A stretch of DNA of 64,000 nucleotides. It comes from an uncultured Blastocatellia bacterium. Lineage in GTDB: Bacteria; Acidobacteriota; Blastocatellia; Pyrinomonadales; Pyrinomonadaceae. This document shows positions 22,934 through 32,197 of this stretch, one piece after another. Position numbers and translations under genes: made by a program. Within the stretch, counting starts at the first letter, position 1. Each line of letters starts with the position of its first letter. The notes under the pieces were generated by a model. It was not told the origin of the DNA and made no database searches. It saw nothing but the letters and a program-made list of their open reading frames with translations. Location of the stretch: assembly GCA_946480785.1 (NCBI GenBank), contig CAMLLD010000025.1, positions 1 through 64,000 on the forward strand. The letters are read 5' to 3'.

Positions 22934-24465
22934 TTCACCCGCATGCGGCGCATTACGCGCACGCCCGAACGCCAGTCTTCGTTGATGTCGAAGCGATAGA
23001 TCTCGACGTCGCCGGCGATGCAGCGAGCGAGCGTCGCGAAAGATGGATGCACGCGGAGTGTGGGCGCCACGAGATACACGAGCGGTGCTTCGTCTTTGAT
23101 TCGCAAGTCGCCGAACAGTTTGGCGCGCTCGATGTGTCCGCGGCGTCGATGCGCTTCAACGCGCCGCCAGTAATCAGCGCCCTGTAAAACGTGCTCGCGA
23201 TCTTCGTAGACCTTCAACTCGATCACGACGAGTCTTCCATCCTGCCGCAAAGCTAATAAATCAATCGGCCGGATGCCGAGCTTGCCGCCGCGCGCCGTGC
23301 GAAACTGCGCGTGCAACGGCGCGATGATCAGCCCGGGATCGAGTTTGGTGATGTCGCGCCGCAGCAGCGACTCGAGCCACGCCTCGGCCGCCGAACGATA
23401 AAAAGCGTGACGATGATCCGCCGCGTTCGCCGAGCGATACTCACGCAGATCGCGTAACAGGTTTTCCCAATCGCGGCGTGTCGATTCGTCGAGTATCCGG
23501 CGGCGTGCAGCATCGAGTCCAAACCAGATGCGTTCGACGCCGAGCAGCGAGCGAACGCGCGCGAACGGTAGTCCGAAGTAACGCAGTGTCGCGCCGTGAC
23601 GCGCATGGACCACGTCAATCGCGTGCGGCGCCGCCGCGACGATCGAAGCAATTTGCGCGCTCATCTCAGCCGCAACCACCGGCGGAAACGGCGCGAGTTT
23701 CTTCTTCCAAAGATCGCGCCGCTCGAGAGGTTCGGCTTGCTTCAAATTCCCAAGCTCATCATCAACCGTGAACACGCGAATCGTGCTTCGCAAACTCTCG
23801 CGCAACAACGCGACGCGATATAACAGCGGCTTGAGCAGCTCTTCCGCAACGACAAGCCAGAGCTGTTCGATGTACGGCGGCTTGATGCGATCGGCGGTTC
23901 GTTTGAACCACAATAACGCCGCCGACAAGAACGCATCGACCGTCGCGGGATGGCTCGCCACGACCGGGCCGCACACGGCGATGCGCGTTTGCTTCCGACG
24001 CAGGACGATGCGTGCATAACGACCGGGCTGGCCCAGTCTCGTGCCGGGACTCAGCGCGCAACGCTCGATTCGCGTGTCCACTTGAAACGCAGCCGTGAGT
24101 CGCGCCAACCGATCGCAACGAACCTGCCGCGCGGCGCGAATCGTCGCCGACACCGCATGAGCCGAAGCACGCGGAACCAACTCGATCAGCGGTGACTCAG
24201 CACCCATCCTGCGCGACGCCTGCAGCAACAGCATCCGCCCGTTCCACTGCCACCCGAGTACGCGCCACGAACGGCTTCCCCGCTCCGTCCAACAGGACAG
24301 CACCAACCGTTCAAACGCAATCGAGACGTCGATCTCGTCTCGTCGCAGTGCGTACGTCTCCCCGCGTCCGGCGGTACAAAACCACTCCGGGTGCGCGCGC
24401 AATAGCACCGCGATCTGTTGGCGCGCAGCTTCGATTGACGAAAGCGACGTGAGGTTCTGGAACAT
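22930..24465 (-). CDS. Uncharacterised protein with NucS-like PD-(D/E)xK C-terminus, 511 aa
   Basis: The start at 24465 (MFQNLTSL) is the most plausible, although no good ribosome-binding site precedes it. The N-terminal ~370 residues are Arg/Ala-rich and match nothing I know. The last ~140 residues show the core of a restriction-like nuclease: EAWLESLLRRD (Glu helix), GIRPIDLLAL (Asp), RLVVIELKVYED (ExK) and QGADYWRRVE (Gln helix), as in NucS/DUF91-type endonucleases. All expected acidic and Lys residues are present, so activity is plausible. Its DNA or RNA target is unknown. It is divergent from a thiolase gene and convergent with pilT. Confidence 0.7.
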   Translation of the reverse strand: MFQNLTSLSSIEAARQQIAVLLRAHPEWFCTAGRGETYALRRDEIDVSIAFERLVLSCWTERGSRSWRVLGWQWNGRMLLLQASRRMGAESPLIELVPRASAHAVSATIRAARQVRCDRLARLTAAFQVDTRIERCALSPGTRLGQPGRYARIVLRRKQTRIAVCGPVVASHPATVDAFLSAALLWFKRTADRIKPPYIEQLWLVVAEELLKPLLYRVALLRESLRSTIRVFTVDDELGNLKQAEPLERRDLWKKKLAPFPPVVAAEMSAQIASIVAAAPHAIDVVHARHGATLRYFGLPFARVRSLLGVERIWFGLDAARRRILDESTRRDWENLLRDLREYRSANAADHRHAFYRSAAEAWLESLLRRDITKLDPGLIIAPLHAQFRTARGGKLGIRPIDLLALRQDGRLVVIELKVYEDREHVLQGADYWRRVEAHRRRGHIERAKLFGDLRIKDEAPLVYLVAPTLRVHPSFATLARCIAGDVEIYRFDINEDWRSGVRVMRRMRVN

Positions 24466-24482
24466 GCTGTGAGGAGCACCTG

Positions 24483-24543
24483 GACAAGATTTACAGAACT
24501 CACAAGATTCAAACAACAGTCTTGTCAATCCCGAAATCCTGTC
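24483..24543. repeat. Imperfect inverted repeat of the ACAAGATTTACAG type
   Basis: The left half (24483-24509, GACAAGATTTACAGAACT...) and the right half (24520-24541, CTTGTC...AAATCCTGTC) are degenerate reverse complements. It lies in the divergent promoter region between the nuclease-like gene and the thiolase gene. Similar AGGATTTACAGGATT strings recur in many bacterial genomes. Confidence 0.45.
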
Positions 24544-24600
24544 TACGTGTGTGCTTTGCGTAAAGACTTCTACCCTGTGCTACCATTTTTCGCAACTGAA

Positions 24601-25782
24601 ATGAAGAACGTTTATCTCGCAGGCGCAGTAAGAACACCAATCGGAAAATTCGGCGGCACGTTGCAATCGTGGACGGCGGCGGACCTCGGCGTCGCGGTCG
24701 CGCAGGAAGCTTTGCGTCGCGCGAACATGACCCCGAATCAAATAGACGACTCGATCTGGGGTTGCGCGCGCCAGGCCGGTGGTGGTCCAAACGTCGCGCG
24801 CCAGATCACTTTCCGCGCCGGCGTTCCCGAAACCGTGCCGGCGTTTACGGTCAACCAGGCGTGTGGCTCGGGTTTGAAAGCCATCATCCTCGCGGCCCAG
24901 GAGATCATGTTGGGCCGCGCCGACGCAGTGCTCGTTGGCGGCACGGAAAGCATGTCGCGCGTTCCTTACTTCGCGGAAGGCGCGCGCTGGGGCATGCGCA
25001 TGGGCAACATGCAACTCGTCGACGGCATGTATCGCGACGGCTTCAACGATCCGCTGTCGGGCCTGATGATGGGCCAAACGGCGGAGAAGCTCGCGCGCCA
25101 GTATGAGATCTCGCGCGACGAGCAGGACGAGTTTGCGCTGCGTTCACAACAAAAAGCCGAAGCAGCGATCAACTCGGGTCGTTTCAAAGACGAGATAACC
25201 GGGCTCGAAATCACCGGCCGCAAGAACGAAACGACGATCTTCGCCCAGGACGAACACTGCCGAGCGGGAACTACACTCGCCGCGCTCGCGAAGCTGCCGC
25301 CCGTTTTCTATAAAGACGGCAGCGTCACGGCCGGAAACTCTTCCGGCATCACTGACGGCGCCGCTGCGCTCGTAGTGTTGAGTGAAGCTGGTCTGAAACG
25401 AACGTGCGTCACACCTCAGGCGCGCATTGTTGATTACGAGATCGCGGGCGTCGCACCCGACATCATGGGCATCGGTCCGGTACCGGCGGTGCGCGCGTTG
25501 CTCGCACGCCAGAATCTCACCCTCGACCAGATCGATCTCGTCGAGCTCAACGAAGCATTCGCCGCCCAGGTGATCGCGTGCGATCGCGAACTGAAATTCG
25601 ACGCCGATCGCTTGAACGTCAACGGCGGCGCAATTGCGTTGGGCCATCCGATCGGCTGCACGGGCGTGCGCATCACCACCACGCTGGTCCATGAAATGCA
25701 AAAGCGCGACGCGAAGCTCGGGCTCGCAACTCTTTGCGTGAGCGGCGGCTTGGGTCTCGCCCTCTTGCTGGAGCGAGTGTGA
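24601..25782 (+). CDS. Acetyl-CoA C-acetyltransferase (thiolase), 393 aa
   Basis: The start at 24601 (MKNVYLAGAVRTPIGKFGG) matches the family N-terminus. The catalytic Cys is in VNQACGSGLKA, the His in ALGHPIGCTG, and the second Cys in LCVSGGLG. Biosynthetic thiolases condense two acetyl-CoA; degradative ones split 3-ketoacyl-CoA. The length and the GHPIGCTG region favour the acetyl-CoA acetyltransferase type (AtoB/PhaA-like), but the pathway is not shown by the neighbours. The next gene begins within 6 nt. Confidence 0.93.
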   Translation: MKNVYLAGAVRTPIGKFGGTLQSWTAADLGVAVAQEALRRANMTPNQIDDSIWGCARQAGGGPNVARQITFRAGVPETVPAFTVNQACGSGLKAIILAAQEIMLGRADAVLVGGTESMSRVPYFAEGARWGMRMGNMQLVDGMYRDGFNDPLSGLMMGQTAEKLARQYEISRDEQDEFALRSQQKAEAAINSGRFKDEITGLEITGRKNETTIFAQDEHCRAGTTLAALAKLPPVFYKDGSVTAGNSSGITDGAAALVVLSEAGLKRTCVTPQARIVDYEIAGVAPDIMGIGPVPAVRALLARQNLTLDQIDLVELNEAFAAQVIACDRELKFDADRLNVNGGAIALGHPIGCTGVRITTTLVHEMQKRDAKLGLATLCVSGGLGLALLLERV

Positions 25783-25787
25783 GCCGG

Positions 25788-26504
25788 ATGGCGGCGCGCC
25801 GCACAGCCTTAGTCTCATTCACCTCCGCCGCCATACTTCTCGGCGTCGCGTGTGCGCAGAACCAAAGAGTCACCACTGACACAAACACCAACACGATCTC
25901 CGCAACGCCACCGTTCGAAACAACAGAACCCGAACACTATCGCGCCACGCGAACGATCACGACCGTCGCCGCGAATGGACAAACACACGTCACGAAGTAC
26001 TCGATCGCGCGCGATGGCGAACAGCGTCGCGATGAATCCGACAGCACCGGCCACCGCGTGGTCTATCTCACGCTTGCCGGCGAAAGGTTCGTCCTGCTAC
26101 CCGACGAAAAAATCTACGCCGCGGTTACGAATGAAGATCCGAACACCGGCGAGCAGGACGCCGAGAGCTCACCGGATCGTCTGCTGCACACCGAACTCGT
26201 CTCCCCCCGTTTTCAAAAGCTTGGCGACGAGACAATCGCCGGCCGCACGCTGCAAAAATATCGCGTCGTTGTTAACAGTTCCGCGGGCGAGAACGTCAGC
26301 GTTGGTGAGACGTTGCTCTGGTTTGATGAAGCTTTGCACATGCCTGTTAGAACCGAAATCAGCTCCCCAACGGGGACGCGCGTCACGACAGAACTCTCGG
26401 ACGTCGTGCTCAACGTCGACCCAAAACTTTTCGAAATACCGAAGGATTATCAAAAGATAGAATTCAACAAGCTGCGCGAGCGGCTGAATTTCAACCAACC
26501 TTGA
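25788..26504 (+). CDS. Lipoprotein of LolA-like type, 238 aa
   Basis: The ATG at 25788 yields MAARRTALVSFTSAAILLGVAC with a lipobox; a GTG at 25779 overlapping the thiolase stop is an alternative. The mature protein is beta-rich (HYRATRTITTVAANGQTHVTK, KIYAAV, QKYRVVVNSS, ETLLWFDEALHMPVRTE), a pattern common in LolA/LppX-type proteins measuring or carrying lipids. No specific function can be given. The spacing suggests co-transcription with the thiolase. Confidence 0.75.
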   Translation: MAARRTALVSFTSAAILLGVACAQNQRVTTDTNTNTISATPPFETTEPEHYRATRTITTVAANGQTHVTKYSIARDGEQRRDESDSTGHRVVYLTLAGERFVLLPDEKIYAAVTNEDPNTGEQDAESSPDRLLHTELVSPRFQKLGDETIAGRTLQKYRVVVNSSAGENVSVGETLLWFDEALHMPVRTEISSPTGTRVTTELSDVVLNVDPKLFEIPKDYQKIEFNKLRERLNFNQP

Positions 26505-26563
26505 ACCGGCATGCGGGCATCGCAGTCCCGGCTTCGCAGTTACTCCCAGAAAGGTTTTCTGTA

Positions 26564-27571
26564 GTGAAAAGAAAGTTTGCAAACCTCTTGATTGTTGTTT
26601 TGGCGTTGTGCAGCGCCGAAGTGCTCACCGCGCAAACCCGTACGCGCAATACGACGCCTGCCCCGGCCGGCTTGATGACACAGTTGCCGGATTCGGACGC
26701 TGTGGCCCAGGTGAAGTTGCGCCAACTGCTGAACGAATCGTTGCCGCGCATCTTCGCCAACAACTCGGCGCGGCTCGCTGAAATCAACACGAGCATCGAG
26801 TCGTTTAAGACGCGCACCGGCCTCGACCCGCGCATGTTCGAGCAGGTCGCGTTGGGCGCGCGCTTCAGTTATCCGGCCGAAGGCGTAACGAAAGTGCAGA
26901 CGGTCGCGCTCGCAAACGGATCGTTCAGTCCGGCGGCGATGGTTGCGGCCGGTAGAATCGCCACGAGCGGCAACTATCGCGAAGAGAAGTATCAGGGCAA
27001 AACGATCTACATCTTCAAGCTCGATCAGGACATTCGTCTGCTCGGCTTGTTTGATTTTCGTATCAACGAGCTTGCAGCAACGCCGCTCGATGCGAATGTG
27101 CTGGCGCTCGGCGATGAAGCTGCTGTGCGTGCGGTGATCGATGCCGCGCGTGCGACGAAGCGGGGGAATGCCGAACTGATCGCTTTGGCGAGTCGCGATC
27201 CGAACGCCGTGATCGGCTTTGGCGCAAACATGTCGGAGCAGTTGATCAAAAACCTCGACGTCAATCCCGCAATCGCAGCGGATCTCACGACACTCCGGCA
27301 GGTTTATGGATCAGTGGGAACGACGCAAACGGATCTGCAATTGTTTGTCGCGGCGCGGGCGACGAACGCGGACGCCGCGAAGAACCTCGGCGACACGCTC
27401 GAAGGGTTGAAGCAGCTTGGTTCGTTATTCGTCGGACGTTTGTCGGGAGCGAAAGGCGTTTTAGCAAAGAGCGCCCTCGCGAATATGCAGATTGTCACCG
27501 CGGCGAACGAACTGCAAATCCGCACGGCGGTGCCGCAGGCTGACGTTGGACCATTGATGGGTGGTAAGTAA
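26564..27571 (+). CDS. Secreted protein of unknown function, 335 aa
   Basis: A GTG start at 26564 is preferred because AGAAAGG precedes it and the product then opens VKRKFANLLIVVLALCSAEV, a signal peptide ending near TAQ. The body has LPDSDAVAQVKLRQLLNESL, TGLDPRMFEQVALG and repeated alternating beta/helix segments; it reads like a family of secreted acidobacterial proteins without assigned role. A long bidirectional hairpin follows the stop. Confidence 0.75.
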   Translation: MKRKFANLLIVVLALCSAEVLTAQTRTRNTTPAPAGLMTQLPDSDAVAQVKLRQLLNESLPRIFANNSARLAEINTSIESFKTRTGLDPRMFEQVALGARFSYPAEGVTKVQTVALANGSFSPAAMVAAGRIATSGNYREEKYQGKTIYIFKLDQDIRLLGLFDFRINELAATPLDANVLALGDEAAVRAVIDAARATKRGNAELIALASRDPNAVIGFGANMSEQLIKNLDVNPAIAADLTTLRQVYGSVGTTQTDLQLFVAARATNADAAKNLGDTLEGLKQLGSLFVGRLSGAKGVLAKSALANMQIVTAANELQIRTAVPQADVGPLMGGK

Positions 27572-27575
27572 AAAG

Positions 27576-27621
27576 AAACACGGATTACACAGATGAAATT
27601 CGATCTGTGTAATCCGTGTTT
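27576..27621. terminator. Bidirectional 19-bp hairpin between convergent genes
   Basis: Arms 27576-27594 and 27603-27621 are perfect complements (AAACACGGATTACACAGAT and reverse) with an 8-nt loop and T/A runs at both edges. The arm is also a copy of the dispersed CACAGAT-type repeat seen elsewhere in the window. Confidence 0.8.
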
Positions 27622-27630
27622 TTCTGTGAC

Positions 27631-29646
27631 CTACTTCGTTGGGAAGTTCAGCCCTTGTGGTAAACCGGGCTCGGCGGCGTTTTCGGATTCATCGAGCTGA
27701 TCGAGCACCTTGTCGTAGATCTTGATCTTGCCGTCCTTCTTCATCCGTTGCTGAACAGTCGCGATGTAATCCTCGAAGATCTGGTTCTCGCGCTCGCTCA
27801 GGAGTTGCTGTTTCAACCGATCCTGCTCGCCTGCATTGAACGAGCTGAAGTCAGGCTCTTTTCGCTTCGCGACTCCCACGATGACCCAGTTCTCGCCGAC
27901 TTTGATCGGCGCCTTGGCCACTTCGCCCTCTTTCAGACTGTAAATTAGATCGTCGAGCGCGGCGCTCGTGCCCGCTTTGCCGAGCGACGAGTTCAGCTTG
28001 AAACCTTCTTCAAGCCCGCCATCGAAACCTTCTTTTTCGCCGGCCGCTTTGATCGCGTCGGGACTATTCGCACTCGCCAGCAGATCTTTCGCTTTCTGTT
28101 CGAGTTGGTCTTTCGCGCGCTGCTGCTTCATCGCGTCCGCAATCTTCGACTTCACTTCGTCGAAGTCAGGAATGCGCGGATCTTTCTTGTCCACCAGCAT
28201 CGGAATCGCAAAACCACTCTTAATACCGGTGGCCTCGCCCACGTCGTTGACATTATTGAGCGACGCGATCGCCTGCTCGAACTGCTGATTGACGCCGACG
28301 TTCGGTACATCGTCACCGGGTTTGATGTAAGGCGTTTCGCGGACCATGTCGGCCGGCGTCATGTTAGCTTGCGCCGCAAACTCCTGGGCCACCTTCTGCG
28401 GGTCCTTCGTCTCCTGCAAGCGGGCCTGGGCCTTCTTCGCGATCTCGAAAGCCGCGTTGTAACCACGCTCGTTACGCAGAGAAACGAGCAACTCGGCCTT
28501 CGCCTGGTCAAACGTCTTCGGCACGGACTCGCCGCGACGCAGGATGTAGAAATTGCCGGCATAACGAATCGGGACGTCGGTGATTTGTCCGACCTCCATC
28601 GTCGCCGTGCGGCTGTAGAGACCATGCGGTTTGTTCGGATCGTCCTTGTACGGCGCGGCGAGGAAGCCGCCGTTTTGCGCGGTCGTGGGATCTTCCGAGT
28701 TTCCTTTCGCTGCCTCGGCAAACGCCTGTTCCGAAACCTGGGTACTATTCTGCGTGAGCTTCGCGATCAGTTCCTTCGCCTTCTGCTCGACCTGCGCATC
28801 GAGATCCTTGCGCGCGACCTTCAACACGATCTGCTGAACCTTCCAGCCTGCCTCTTTGTATTTCGGATCCGTCTGGTCGTAACGCGCTTTTAGATCCACG
28901 TCGGAAATCGGGAGCTTCGAGCCGGCTTTTGTGGTGTCGATAAAGAGATACTTAATTTTCTTCTGCGGCTCGAGATAGCGGTAGTCAGTTTTGTGACTCT
29001 CGTAAAAACTGCGCAGCTCCTCGTCGCTCGGTTGAATCTTCGCGGCGAGCTTGTCGGCGCTGAGGGAAACATAATCAACGTCGAACGTCGTGTTGCGGCG
29101 TTTGAACTCTTCGCGCACTTCATCGTCGGAAACGTTCACGCTCGCCGTGACGAACGCGCGCAACTTCTCCTGCGCGATCGCGTCGCGCATCTCGTTTTCG
29201 AAAGTCTCGATGTCGCCGTAACGCGCCGTGATCGACTCCTTGTAACGATCGAAGCCGACAAAATTACCGGACGCATCGGAGAACTGCTTCATCAGTTTCT
29301 CTTTGAGCTCAGCCTCGCTGGCGCCGAAACCGAGTCGCTCCGCTTCCTGAACGAGCACTTCTTTATTGATCAGAATGTCGAGAATGCGACGGCTGCCGCC
29401 GAGGGCCGCGAGGTTCATCCGCCCGCCGTACATCTGGTTCATGTTGTCGCGCATGCGAGCGAGCTCGGCGACCGTGATGTTATGAGAACCAACCTTGGCC
29501 ACGACTTCCGTGCTCTTCGCGGGATCGATGGTCGTGACGCTGCGGCCCGGGGCGTAGAAGAAGATCAAGCTGACCGCCATCAGGACCGCAAAGCCGAGGA
29601 TGATGATGTTACGCGTGCGTTCGAGACGTCCTAGTTGTTTGAGCAT
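27631..29646 (-). CDS. SurA/PpiD-type peptidyl-prolyl isomerase chaperone, 671 aa
   Basis: One N-terminal membrane helix (IIILGFAVLMAVSLIFFYAPG) anchors the protein at the inner membrane. A SurA-N-like domain follows (VGSHNITVAELARMRDNMNQ, LDILINKEVLVQEAERLGFG), then a parvulin rotamase domain around residues 260-370 (KVQQIVLKVARKDLDAQVEQ, DPTTAQNGGFLA, ITDVPIRYAGNFYILRRGES) and a second partly related helical region. PpiD-like proteins help fold exported and outer membrane proteins. Length and layout agree with PpiD rather than soluble SurA. Confidence 0.88.
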   Translation of the reverse strand: MLKQLGRLERTRNIIILGFAVLMAVSLIFFYAPGRSVTTIDPAKSTEVVAKVGSHNITVAELARMRDNMNQMYGGRMNLAALGGSRRILDILINKEVLVQEAERLGFGASEAELKEKLMKQFSDASGNFVGFDRYKESITARYGDIETFENEMRDAIAQEKLRAFVTASVNVSDDEVREEFKRRNTTFDVDYVSLSADKLAAKIQPSDEELRSFYESHKTDYRYLEPQKKIKYLFIDTTKAGSKLPISDVDLKARYDQTDPKYKEAGWKVQQIVLKVARKDLDAQVEQKAKELIAKLTQNSTQVSEQAFAEAAKGNSEDPTTAQNGGFLAAPYKDDPNKPHGLYSRTATMEVGQITDVPIRYAGNFYILRRGESVPKTFDQAKAELLVSLRNERGYNAAFEIAKKAQARLQETKDPQKVAQEFAAQANMTPADMVRETPYIKPGDDVPNVGVNQQFEQAIASLNNVNDVGEATGIKSGFAIPMLVDKKDPRIPDFDEVKSKIADAMKQQRAKDQLEQKAKDLLASANSPDAIKAAGEKEGFDGGLEEGFKLNSSLGKAGTSAALDDLIYSLKEGEVAKAPIKVGENWVIVGVAKRKEPDFSSFNAGEQDRLKQQLLSERENQIFEDYIATVQQRMKKDGKIKIYDKVLDQLDESENAAEPGLPQGLNFPTK

Positions 29647-29760
29647 TAGATATTACCTTTCGAGGGCGAACCGCGGATTGTAAGGGACGCGAAGGACAAC
29701 TGACAACCGACAAACCCTGGTTTGCTCGGATGAATTGCAGATGCTATTTTACTGCCCTGC

Positions 29761-30804
29761 ATGGATGCATTTGGCAGCTCAACGTGGCTGTGGCTGGGAT
29801 TCAGTGTCTTCATTGTCACGATGTTGAGCCTGGACCTCGGCCTATTCAATCGCAACGCTCACACCATCCGGTACAAAGAGGCGTGGATTTGGAGCGGCGT
29901 GTGGGTATCGCTCGCCCTCATTTTCTGCGCGCTCGTTTTTCACTACCAGGGCCATGTTCGCGGGCTGGAATTTCTGACCGGCTACCTCATCGAGTTATCG
30001 CTTTCGGTCGATAACCTGTTCGTCTTCCTGCTGATCTTCTCTTACTTCAAGGTACCGGCGAAGTTTCAGCACCGGGTGCTGTTTTGGGGCGTGATGGGCG
30101 CGCTGGTCATGCGCTTGACGATGATCTTCGTCGGCGCGGCGTTGATCAACCGCTTTCAGTGGATCATCTATATCTTCGGCGGTTTTCTCGTTTACACGGG
30201 CATCAAGATGTTCCGGCACGAAGAGGTCGATATTCAACCGGACCAGAACATCGCCGTGCGCATCGTGACGAAGTTTCTGCCGATCGCGCGCCACTACGAA
30301 GGCGAGAAGTTCTTCACCAAAATCAACGGCAAACGAACGGGCACGTTGTTGTTGCTGGTCCTGATGGTCGTCGAAGTGACGGACCTCGTTTTCGCGGTCG
30401 ACTCGATTCCGGCAATCTTCGCGATTACGACCAACACGTTCATCGTCTACACGTCGAACGTGTTTGCGATTCTCGGGCTGCGCTCGATGTACTTCCTGCT
30501 GGCGGGCGTGGTCGAGAAGTTTCGTTACCTGCGTACCGGCCTGGCGATCGTGCTCACGTTTATCGGGATAAAAATGCTGGTGGTGGCGCTTGGTTACCAC
30601 ATTCCGATCTGGTTCTCGCTGGTATTTGTGGCCCTCGTGCTGCTTGGTTCCGTGGCGGCTTCGTTACTGATTCCCGGCAAGCCGGACACGACGATGAAAG
30701 TCGACCTGCCGCCCGACTACAACCTCGACATTGGCGAAGAGCTCCCCGAACCGCCCCAAAAGCCCGAAAAGCAGGGAGAATCGCCTCGGATTAAACGTGC
30801 TTGA
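29761..30804 (+). CDS. TerC/Alx-family integral membrane protein, 347 aa
   Basis: About eight to nine membrane helices. The family Asp motifs are LSLSVDNLFVFLLIF and TDLVFAVDSIPAIFAI, and FGGFLVYTGIKMF is conserved. Alx/TerC members export Mn(II) and serve metal supply to secreted proteins; the tellurite name is historical. A Pro/Glu-rich cytoplasmic tail ends the protein. The ATG lacks a strong ribosome-binding site, and I see no recognisable yybP-ykoY riboswitch in the short upstream gap. Confidence 0.92.
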   Translation: MDAFGSSTWLWLGFSVFIVTMLSLDLGLFNRNAHTIRYKEAWIWSGVWVSLALIFCALVFHYQGHVRGLEFLTGYLIELSLSVDNLFVFLLIFSYFKVPAKFQHRVLFWGVMGALVMRLTMIFVGAALINRFQWIIYIFGGFLVYTGIKMFRHEEVDIQPDQNIAVRIVTKFLPIARHYEGEKFFTKINGKRTGTLLLLVLMVVEVTDLVFAVDSIPAIFAITTNTFIVYTSNVFAILGLRSMYFLLAGVVEKFRYLRTGLAIVLTFIGIKMLVVALGYHIPIWFSLVFVALVLLGSVAASLLIPGKPDTTMKVDLPPDYNLDIGEELPEPPQKPEKQGESPRIKRA

Positions 30805-30860
30805 ACGCTTCCGCTCGAGTGTGTTAAATTCCTGAACTGGAAGTGTTGCTGCCAGAAAAG

Positions 30861-30878
30861 CGGCGGTAAAACCCGCCG
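30861..30878 (+). promoter_or_regulatory. Small hairpin in the leader of the FecR-domain gene
   Basis: CGGCGG and CCGCCG form a 6-bp stem with a 6-nt loop about 45 nt before the start codon. It could be the terminator of the TerC gene or part of a leader; no riboswitch class is recognised. Confidence 0.3.
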
Positions 30879-30921
30879 GACCGTTTGGACCCACACCTTA
30901 ACCCCCTCCGGGATTTAGAAA

Positions 30922-32178
30922 ATGTCGGCGAATAAGACCAGTCACTTCGCGTTTGATTGGTGGATTATTCAGAAGCGTTTCGTCTATCTGGTAATCGCCA
31001 TTCTTGTCCTCTGCGGCGTCGCCGCGGGCGCGGCAATTTACGTCTGGAAGTACGGCAATCCCTTCAAAAACGTAGCTGAGCTGAACTCCCCGGCCGGTGC
31101 GCGCTTCATTTCCTTTGAAGGCGACGTGCGCGTCGTCCGCGCCGCCACGCGCGAGACGATTCCCGCGAATGCCGACACGCAGCTCTATCCCGGCGATACG
31201 GTCCAGACACAGGACGGCGGCCGCGCGCGCATCAGTCTCGCTGACGGCTCGACACTTGTCGTCAAGCCAAACAGCACGATTGTTATTCGCGACAACGCGC
31301 GCGCCGACGACGGCAAACGAACCAACGTTCGCGTTCGCGTCGATAGTGGCCAACTCTCGGTCCGCACCGACCAGCAAGTCGCCGGCACGACAAACGTCGT
31401 CGAAACTCCGAAGACCAAGAACACCGTCGGTGAACAGACCAACGCCAGCTTCGGCGTGAACCCTGAAGGCACTGAAGAAATCCGCGTCTCCACCGGTGTG
31501 ATCGAAACCACGAACAGCTCCGGCGAGAAGACCTCGATTCGCGGCGGCGAGTATGTTTCGGTGAACAACTCCGGCCGCCTCTCGGCCGCGCAACGCTTGC
31601 TCGACGTGCCGCAGCCGGCGACCCCTCACGATCTCGAGAAAGTTTTTGTTAGTCCAAACGGCGCCGCGAGCGTGGGTTTGAAATGGCAGCGGCCGCAGTC
31701 GGGCACGCCTGCTTACTACCGGGTGGAAGTTGCGACCTCGCCGTTCTTCGTCGCGGACGGAAAAGTTATCGAACGCGATCAGTTAGTGGCGACGGAGCTC
31801 GCCGCCAGCGATCTGCGTCCGGGCGTTTACTTCTGGCGCGTGCGCGCGACGGCAGCGAGCGGCCAGGCGAGCGACTGGAGCGATCCGTTGAAGTTCATCG
31901 TCACGACGCGAGGTAACGGATCGCAGGTCTCAGTTTCGAACCTCACTGCCGAACTGCTCGGCGGCAGTCTTTATTTAGTGCGCGGCCGCGCCGAACCCGG
32001 CACGACGATCCGCATCAGCGGGCGCGAAACGATCGTTAATCCCGACAGTTCCTTCCAGATTCAGCTCGTCGTACCCGCGGGTTCGCGTGACATCACCGTG
32101 GAAGCGCAGGACCCGCAAGGCAATAGCAGTCAATACAAAGTTTCACTTTCCGGCCGCGTCGCGCGCGGCAGAACCTGA
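30922..32178 (+). CDS. FecR-domain membrane protein, 418 aa
   Basis: A single membrane helix (FVYLVIAILVLCGVAAGAAIYVW) is followed by a FecR-type domain (about 58-165: FEGDVRVVRA, PGDTVQTQDGGRARISLADG, NVRVRVDSGQLSV). A later Ig/fibronectin-like part (GLKWQRPQSGTPAYYRVEVA, WSDPLKF) and a C-terminal beta domain (AEPGTTIRISGRE) follow. Here the FecR domain is not next to a sigma factor, so it is more likely a structural or sensing domain than a FecI regulator. The GGDEF gene starts 19 nt downstream and may receive its signal (inference). Confidence 0.85.
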   Translation: MSANKTSHFAFDWWIIQKRFVYLVIAILVLCGVAAGAAIYVWKYGNPFKNVAELNSPAGARFISFEGDVRVVRAATRETIPANADTQLYPGDTVQTQDGGRARISLADGSTLVVKPNSTIVIRDNARADDGKRTNVRVRVDSGQLSVRTDQQVAGTTNVVETPKTKNTVGEQTNASFGVNPEGTEEIRVSTGVIETTNSSGEKTSIRGGEYVSVNNSGRLSAAQRLLDVPQPATPHDLEKVFVSPNGAASVGLKWQRPQSGTPAYYRVEVATSPFFVADGKVIERDQLVATELAASDLRPGVYFWRVRATAASGQASDWSDPLKFIVTTRGNGSQVSVSNLTAELLGGSLYLVRGRAEPGTTIRISGRETIVNPDSSFQIQLVVPAGSRDITVEAQDPQGNSSQYKVSLSGRVARGRT

Positions 32179-32197
32179 GCGCGGAGATCTAACGATC

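Noticed and set aside
29647..29760. Possible Mn-sensing riboswitch upstream of the TerC-family gene
   Set aside because: Checked because Alx/TerC genes often carry one. The 114-bp gap shows no paired elements or conserved loops I could match.
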